Assembly: GCA_019307065.1 (NCBI GenBank)
Contig: JAFDKH010000023.1
Location: 1 to 58,044, forward strand
DNA length: 58,044 nucleotides
Direction: 5' to 3'
Source: Deltaproteobacteria bacterium
Lineage (GTDB): Bacteria; Myxococcota; B64-G9
Part shown: positions 53,259 to 58,044 of the stretch, one piece after another
How positions within the stretch are numbered: the stretch's first letter is position 1
Layout of the letters: every line of letters starts with the position of its first letter
The notes under the pieces: model-generated
Seen by the model: the letters and a program-made list of their open reading frames with translations, nothing else
Told to the model about the DNA's origin: nothing
Databases searched by the model: none
Translations under genes and position numbers: made by a program

Positions 53259-54161
53259 ATGGTCGTTTCAAACATACTCGATTGTATCGGCAACACTCCA
53301 ATGATTAATCTGAAGCTGTTCGGTCTCCCGCATGTGTATGCCAAGGCCGAGCACATGAACCCGGGCGGCAGTATAAAGGACCGCGTAGCCCGTTACTTGA
53401 TCGAGCAAGCCGAAAAGTCCGGCAAGCTCAAGCCGGGTATGACCATAGTCGAGGCATCTTCGGGCAATACCGGCATCGGCGTAACCATGGTCGGAGTGCA
53501 AAGAGGTTACAAGGTTGTGATCATCATGCCCGAGAACATGAGCGAGGAACGACGAAAAATAATTCGCGCTTTCGGGGGCGAGCTGATTTTCACGTCTACC
53601 GAGGGTTCCCTGAGGGAAGCCGTAGATAAAGTCAAAGAAATGCAAGCAGCTGATTCCAATGTCTGGGTACCAGAACAGTTCGAAAATCCGGGCAATCCCG
53701 AAATACATTACCTGACAACGGCGACTGAGATCTGGGAGCAGCTCGAAGGCAAAGTAGACGCCTTCGTGGCTGGTGTGGGCAGTGGCGGCACTCTCTCGGG
53801 AGTTGGAAAGTTCCTCAAGGAAAAGAATCCATCCGTCCGGATCATCGCAGTTGAGCCCAAGAATTCAGCCGCCCTGTTGGGTCAGGAACCCGGGCTGCAT
53901 CAGATCCAGGGTATTGGTGACGGTTTCATTCCGCCGGTTCTGGACGTCTCGCTGATTGATGATGTAGAAGTGGTTACCGATGAGGATGCCGTCGAAACGG
54001 CCCGAGGATTGGCCCGCAAAGTTGGTCTATTGGTCGGCACATCTTCGGGCGCAAACGTATGGGCTGCTTCGCGGGTTTCACACAAACCCGGCGGCGAGCG
54101 CAGGGTTGTTACCGTATTACCCGATCGGGCCGAACGCTACTTCTCGACCGCCCTGATCTGA
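53259..54161 (+). CDS. cysK: Cysteine synthase (O-acetylserine sulfhydrylase)
   Basis: A 300-residue PLP enzyme that makes cysteine from O-acetylserine and sulfide. PLP Lys40 lies in NPGGSIKDR. The substrate loop is EASSGNTGIG at 66-75, and the phosphate-binding VGSGGTLSG is near 173. The length matches CysK/CysM. The ATG at 53259 is preceded by AGAGGAAATTAG. A weak TTGAAT/TAAATG pair (53190-53218, 17-base spacer) could be its promoter. It has no obvious partner gene. CysK versus CysM cannot be settled by eye, though the ENPGNPEIH loop favours CysK. Confidence 0.92.
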   Translation: MVVSNILDCIGNTPMINLKLFGLPHVYAKAEHMNPGGSIKDRVARYLIEQAEKSGKLKPGMTIVEASSGNTGIGVTMVGVQRGYKVVIIMPENMSEERRKIIRAFGGELIFTSTEGSLREAVDKVKEMQAADSNVWVPEQFENPGNPEIHYLTTATEIWEQLEGKVDAFVAGVGSGGTLSGVGKFLKEKNPSVRIIAVEPKNSAALLGQEPGLHQIQGIGDGFIPPVLDVSLIDDVEVVTDEDAVETARGLARKVGLLVGTSSGANVWAASRVSHKPGGERRVVTVLPDRAERYFSTALI

Positions 54162-54281
54162 GTTTTCAACCGAGAATATGGCCCTATCCAGGCTGGCCTG
54201 GCGATCGGTTTCCAGCTGCGCTGAGCCACAACCAAGTGTACCTGCAACCATCTCTCGGGCATCAATTGACAGAAATAGTTG

Positions 54282-54297
54282 AAATAGGCCCCTATTT
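54282..54297. promoter_or_regulatory. 16-base palindrome, candidate operator
   Basis: AAATAGG-CC-CCTATTT is perfectly symmetric and lies 33 bases before the ATG of the ATPase gene at 54331. A TTGACA sits just upstream (about 54267-54272). A second imperfect pair, CCAAT..ATTGG, follows nearby. This could be bound by a repressor; no regulator is recognised. Confidence 0.4.
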
Positions 54298-54330
54298 GTG
54301 CCAATATTTGTCACTAATTGGGGTGTTAAA

Positions 54331-55716
54331 ATGCAAAGAGCAGCAGAACGTCGCCTTTCCCTGTGGATTGAATCCAAACGCCGCAAACCTCTGGTGTTAC
54401 GCGGTGCTCGCCAGGTTGGAAAATCAACCCTGGTACGACAGTTCGCCGCCCAAAAAGGCCTGACCCTCAATGAGATTAACCTCGAGCGCTGGCGCTCCCT
54501 CGATCAGGTGTTTGCCACCCTCGATACCTCCATCATCCTTACCGAACTCGAGGCGATTGTTGGACGTTCGCTCTCTGCCCCCGGATCCCTACTTTTCCTC
54601 GATGAACTGCAGGCGACACCGCATGCGCTCCAGGCCTTGAGGTACCTTTTCGAGGATCTACCTGCGCTTCCAGTCATCGCAGCGGGATCGCTGTTGGAGT
54701 TCACCCTCTCGGATCACAGTTTTTCCATGCCCGTGGGGCGCATCTCCTACCACCACCTCGGCCCTATGACATTTCGAGAGTTCTTGTACGCGGTAAAGCC
54801 CGAATTGTGCCGCTACCTGGATGAACTCTCTTTCGATGCCCGCCTGCCAGATCTTGCACATCAGCAGCTCCTTCAGCGCCAGCGTCAGTATCTATTCGTC
54901 GGGGGCATGCCGGAGGCCGTGCTCGCATATATCGAGAGCGGATCTCTGGCAGAGGCAACGTCTGTTCACAACAGCATCGTCTCCACCTACGAGGACGACT
55001 TCGCAAAATACGCTCGGCAAAAACAACTGGCACTGTTGCAGCGCGTCTTCCACCTGATTCCCATGGCAGTCGGGAAAAAGGTCAAGTACGTGAACTTTTC
55101 ACGAGAAGATCGAAGCCGGGATGTGAAAGGCGCCATCGAAATGCTGGCCAAGGCGCGTGTCTGCTGCCAAGTTTTTGCGAGCCATTGCTCGGGCATCCCG
55201 CTGATTGCGGACATCAAGACTTCGACGTACAAGTTGCTGTTTCTCGATGTCGGACTCATGAATCACATCGGCGGCCTCGACTGGTTGACGCTGCAACAGA
55301 TGGATGAAGTGCGCCTGGTCAACGAAGGCGCTTTGGCGGAACAGTTCGTGGGTCAACACCTGGCCTATCCTGACCTCGGCCTGCGACCGCCACAGCCGGT
55401 CTATTGGCTGCGAGAAGGCCGTACCGCAAACGCCGAGCTGGATTACGTGGTCTCCTCGGGGCCCTTGATCGTGCCTGTCGAGGTCAAGGCAGGCAAAAGC
55501 GGGTCGTTGCGCTCGTTGCACCAGTTCATCAGCGAGAAAAAAGTGCTCACCGCCGTCCGCTTCGACACCAACAAACCCAGTCGTCAAACCGTCTCCCACC
55601 CGGTGCGCACTAAAGCCGGCGACGAGCGGGTGGAATACGAGCTGCTGTCTCTGCCGCTGTACGCCGTTAGCGAAATCGACCGCTTACTCGATCAACAACG
55701 GAAGTCGAGTAGGTGA
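54331..55716 (+). CDS. AAA+ ATPase of the AAA_14/DUF4143 type
   Basis: A 461-residue protein. Walker A is GARQVGKST at 25-33, Walker B LLFLDELQ near 86-94 and the sensor region IAAGSLLEFTLSDH. A DUF4143 region contains YLFVGGMPEAVLAYIESG and the C-terminal nuclease-like fold (ELDYVVSSGPLIVPVEVKAG, a D-E-K type core). Such proteins are mobile, often acquired singly and linked to defence or DNA-processing by context. The ATG at 54331 is chosen because the N-terminus reads directly into the family; GGGGTG lies six bases upstream. Its CTC/CTG-rich codon use differs somewhat from neighbours by eye. Role unknown. Confidence 0.85.
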   Translation: MQRAAERRLSLWIESKRRKPLVLRGARQVGKSTLVRQFAAQKGLTLNEINLERWRSLDQVFATLDTSIILTELEAIVGRSLSAPGSLLFLDELQATPHALQALRYLFEDLPALPVIAAGSLLEFTLSDHSFSMPVGRISYHHLGPMTFREFLYAVKPELCRYLDELSFDARLPDLAHQQLLQRQRQYLFVGGMPEAVLAYIESGSLAEATSVHNSIVSTYEDDFAKYARQKQLALLQRVFHLIPMAVGKKVKYVNFSREDRSRDVKGAIEMLAKARVCCQVFASHCSGIPLIADIKTSTYKLLFLDVGLMNHIGGLDWLTLQQMDEVRLVNEGALAEQFVGQHLAYPDLGLRPPQPVYWLREGRTANAELDYVVSSGPLIVPVEVKAGKSGSLRSLHQFISEKKVLTAVRFDTNKPSRQTVSHPVRTKAGDERVEYELLSLPLYAVSEIDRLLDQQRKSSR

Positions 55717-55768
55717 ATAAGGGGGGTCTGAGGGTGGTAGCGGCCAACCCCTCCCTTGATCTGATTTC

Positions 55769-56710
55769 TTACCTAAGAATATCACCCTTTTGAATTGTCC
55801 GGCCAAGCAAGAAGGCTTTTGCGTCCAGTCGCTTTTTGCCTTCAAGTTGAACCTCAGCCAGGGCCAAACCTCCATCGAGTGTGGCAACCACTAGACTTGT
55901 GCCCGCTGCTTCGATTACTTGCCCGGGCTGACGGCCCTCGGTTTGAGCAACGACTGCCGGGCCGGCCTTGTGTATCTTGAGAATTTTTTCACCCAAGTGC
56001 GTAAAGGCTCCGGGCCAGGGTTGCACGCCCCGGATACGATTGTGAATAGATTCGGTTGTCTGGTTCCAGTCTATTTTTCCGTCCGACTTGGTTAAAGCGG
56101 GTGCCCAAATCACCTGGTCTTCGCCCTGGGGAACCGCCGCAACATTCCCGGCCGCCAGTCTGTCCAGCACCTGAACGACAAGTTCTCCGCCGAGTCTGGC
56201 CAGCCGATTGCCAAGTTCAACCGCGTTCTCATCAGGATCAATGGCAACTTTTTCCTGTAGAATAATATCACCATCGTCTAATCGCGGGGTTACCTTCAAA
56301 ATACTCACTCCAGTTTCCGAATCACCGTTGATCAAGGCCCACTGGAGTGGGGCCGCTCCGCGATAACGCGGCAGGATCGAAGGATGAATATTAATGAATC
56401 CAAGTCTGGGAATGTCGAGCAGCTGCTTGGGTAAAAGTTGCCCGAACGCAAACACCAAGCCAAGCTCCGGCTCGAGTTCAATCAGGCAATCCAGGAAATC
56501 CTCGTGCTTACATTGATTTGGCTGGATTACCCGAATAAAACGAGTCTGGGCCCACTCCTTAACCGGCAAAGGCGCAACTTTTCGGCCGCGCCCCTTGGGG
56601 CGATCCGGCTGACAGACAATCGCAGTCGGAATATGTCCGGCTGAAGCTAAGATATCCAGTGTGTCGATGCAAAACTCGGGAGTCCCGAAAAAAATGAAAG
56701 GAATCGTCAT
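55769..56710 (-). CDS. fmt: Methionyl-tRNA formyltransferase
   Basis: Fmt formylates initiator methionyl-tRNA with 10-formyl-tetrahydrofolate. The 313 residues include FFGTPEFCIDTL, CQPDRPKGRGRKV, the catalytic NIHPSILPRYRGAAPLQWAL (Asn107, His109), ETGVSILKVTPRLDDGDI and the C-terminal anticodon-side domain with FLLGRTIQKGDILR. It starts at the ATG at 56710, four bases after the def stop. This def-fmt order is the usual bacterial arrangement and matches coordinated initiation. Confidence 0.95.
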   Translation of the reverse strand: MTIPFIFFGTPEFCIDTLDILASAGHIPTAIVCQPDRPKGRGRKVAPLPVKEWAQTRFIRVIQPNQCKHEDFLDCLIELEPELGLVFAFGQLLPKQLLDIPRLGFINIHPSILPRYRGAAPLQWALINGDSETGVSILKVTPRLDDGDIILQEKVAIDPDENAVELGNRLARLGGELVVQVLDRLAAGNVAAVPQGEDQVIWAPALTKSDGKIDWNQTTESIHNRIRGVQPWPGAFTHLGEKILKIHKAGPAVVAQTEGRQPGQVIEAAGTSLVVATLDGGLALAEVQLEGKKRLDAKAFLLGRTIQKGDILR

Positions 56711-56714
56711 CAGT

Positions 56715-57230
56715 TCATCTTGTCGCTTCGCGTGCTCTTTTTTTCATTCGGCGCACAATCATTGAGCGCTTGAGCCGCGAAAGGTGATCGATAAACAGCT
56801 CGCCATCGAGATGATCGAGTTCGTGCTGCAAGGCCGTAGCGAGCAAACCCTCGGCCTGAAATTCAATGACGTCACCCTGGCGATCCTGGGCCTTGAGCGT
56901 CACCCGGGCCGGCCGAGTAACCATATGGGCTTCGCCCGGAAAAGACAGGCAGCCCTCTTCGTAGTCACAACATGCCTCGGAGGACTCTGTTATTTCTGGA
57001 TTAATCAGCTCGATCAGTTTGGGGGTTCCATCTTTCTGCTCGACATCTACCACGACGATCCGAATTGTTTCACCAATTTGGGGGGCGGCCAGACCAATCC
57101 CCTTGTGGGCATACATGCTCTCGGCCAGGTCGTCGAGTACGCTATGAATCTGCTCGCTAATATTTTCTACTTGGCGGCAATGCTCGCGCAATACGGGATC
57201 GGGATAGATTTTCAATTCCCTAACAGCCAT
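56715..57230 (-). CDS. def: Peptide deformylase
   Basis: Def removes the formyl group from nascent proteins. The 171-residue protein has all three motifs: GIGLAAPQIG at 44-53, EGCLSFPG with the metal ligand Cys94, and QHELDHLDG with His136 and His140. The ATG at 57230 is two bases after the stop of the upstream gene, and the fmt gene follows directly. Confidence 0.96.
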   Translation of the reverse strand: MAVRELKIYPDPVLREHCRQVENISEQIHSVLDDLAESMYAHKGIGLAAPQIGETIRIVVVDVEQKDGTPKLIELINPEITESSEACCDYEEGCLSFPGEAHMVTRPARVTLKAQDRQGDVIEFQAEGLLATALQHELDHLDGELFIDHLSRLKRSMIVRRMKKRAREATR

Positions 57231-57232
57231 TG

Positions 57233-58044
57233 TCAGGAACTGTTCCTGTCCGCTAGAGACTGTTGATATCCCTGTCGCAACAGATCATCTGACAGAACGT
57301 CGTGTGCCTCTTCCAGGGTACGCCTGACTACCTCGAGCTTGTCGGCCAGATCTTCTAAGCTGGCGTGCGCGAAATGCATCGGGTGGAACTCCCTGGATAA
57401 CAAGCGATAGGCCGAGTTGACCTCGTAGGGCGTCGCCATCTCGTTAACACTCAGGATCTCAAAGTAGGAGGCCCGGTTGATCTGGTCGTATTTCGCCTCA
57501 ACTCTTCTGCGGCTGATCTCCAGATTGGTTTTTAGTATTTCCTCGGCGCCTTCCCCGCCTCCCCTGACGCCCCTTACGGCCACTGTCAACAGGCCCATGA
57601 TTACACCGGCCAACAGTACCCGGTAAACCGTAATGGCCTTCTGGCCCGATAAAAATACAATTTCTTCTATCGGCCGCAAGCCATTGACTAAAACAAAGAC
57701 CGACCGTTCTTTGGGCAGGAACCCCATGCTCCGCAAATCAGGCGACTTTTCTAGGCCAACCGGAGTAAGTAAGCTGGAAGGACTGCCAAGGTAGCGAACC
57801 ATTCTCTCGAGCAGGAATTTTCTTCGAATTCCCTCCAGGAGCAAAGAAGATCCCGGCCGCACCATGCGGATTTTCTCCGCGTCGAGCGCATATTCCTCGC
57901 TGTAGACAGCCGTTCCTTGTGTCCATTCGAATAAACCCAGCAGGCACTCATCGAAGTGGCGGCGTACCAGCGGGAAGAACTCCTCCGGCTTCAGCAGCCC
58001 TCTCTCTACAAGGTGCGCAGCCAAAGCACGCGGCTGCAATATGC
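57233..58044 (-). CDS. DUF4388-like / J-domain-like protein, C-terminal part (window edge)
   Basis: The open frame continues past the window end, so at least the first residues are missing; about 269 are visible. The N-terminal part (ALAAHLVERGLLKPEEFFPLVRRHFDECLLGLFEWTQGTAVYSEEY) resembles the DUF4388/PatA-like domain common in myxobacterial signalling proteins. After a hydrophobic stretch (VYRVLLAGVIMGLLTVAV) comes a J-domain-like segment, YFEILSVNEMATPYEVNSAY followed by LSREFHPMHF. The key HPD motif is HPM here, so DnaK stimulation is doubtful. It is adjacent to def and fmt, probably in one operon. Confidence 0.65.
   Translation of the reverse strand, partial: ILQPRALAAHLVERGLLKPEEFFPLVRRHFDECLLGLFEWTQGTAVYSEEYALDAEKIRMVRPGSSLLLEGIRRKFLLERMVRYLGSPSSLLTPVGLEKSPDLRSMGFLPKERSVFVLVNGLRPIEEIVFLSGQKAITVYRVLLAGVIMGLLTVAVRGVRGGGEGAEEILKTNLEISRRRVEAKYDQINRASYFEILSVNEMATPYEVNSAYRLLSREFHPMHFAHASLEDLADKLEVVRRTLEEAHDVLSDDLLRQGYQQSLADRNSS

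Overview
The window looks like chromosomal DNA of a didermic deltaproteobacterium-type organism, most likely Myxococcota or a close relative. The grounds are a LolA chaperone, a TonB receptor, an OmpA-like protein, an LptM-like lipoprotein, a PEGA-domain Ser/Thr kinase, a DUF4388-like gene and several Cys/Asp-rich lipoproteins with MopE-type motifs. GC appears to be in the mid-50s % by eye. The placement is inference. I saw no rRNA, tRNA, CRISPR array, intact insertion sequence or prophage. Coding density is high and no gene-free stretch exceeds 300 bases.

Layout. (1) 1-5165, minus strand: lysine/diaminopimelate operon (LptM-like lipoprotein, dapA, dapB, FAH-family hydrolase, dapL cut by the window edge) behind a large outer-membrane protein. 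(2) 5398-9711: a 1437-residue Cys-rich lipoprotein with three kinds of repeats. (3) 9742-12486: hexapeptide-repeat transferase-like gene, TPR protein, methyltransferase. (4) 12681-16477: a PocR/AAA+/Fis sigma-54 activator diverging from a lipoprotein-rsfS-comF operon. A good -24/-12 element lies between them, and rsfS appears to start at ATC. (5) 16657-19481: two more Cys-rich lipoproteins, the first with a one-base frameshift. (6) 19510-31915: NFACT/RqcH-like protein and FtsK; then on the minus strand lolA, rimO, a beta-CASP nuclease, a sugar epimerase homologue lacking its catalytic Tyr and Lys, UDP-glucose dehydrogenase, acyl-CoA ligase and a Rieske-like protein with an altered ligand motif. 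(7) 32066-39901: a 1287-residue Cys-rich lipoprotein, then an exopolysaccharide module (Wzc-type tyrosine kinase, DegT aminotransferase, NusG/RfaH paralogue). (8) 39908-44064, minus: OmpA with thrombospondin-3 repeats and a TonB receptor. (9) 44211-53188: TPR protein plus two paralogous lipoproteins, a PEGA Ser/Thr kinase, and a DUF58/BatA-like pair. (10) 53259-58044: cysteine synthase, a DUF4143-type ATPase that looks acquired, and fmt, def and a DUF4388-like gene on the minus strand.

How the genes work together. Much of the window serves the cell envelope: lipoprotein trafficking (LolA, LptM-like), outer-membrane proteins, surface lipoproteins and polysaccharide. The most interesting candidate system is the region 12681-16477. 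There a ligand-sensing sigma-54 activator may switch on a transcript carrying a lipoprotein, the ribosome-silencing factor RsfS and ComF. Promoters readable by eye share the form TTGAC(A/G), a 17-18 base spacer, then TAnnnT. Two of them place the predicted transcription start on or next to the start codon, which suggests leaderless mRNAs.
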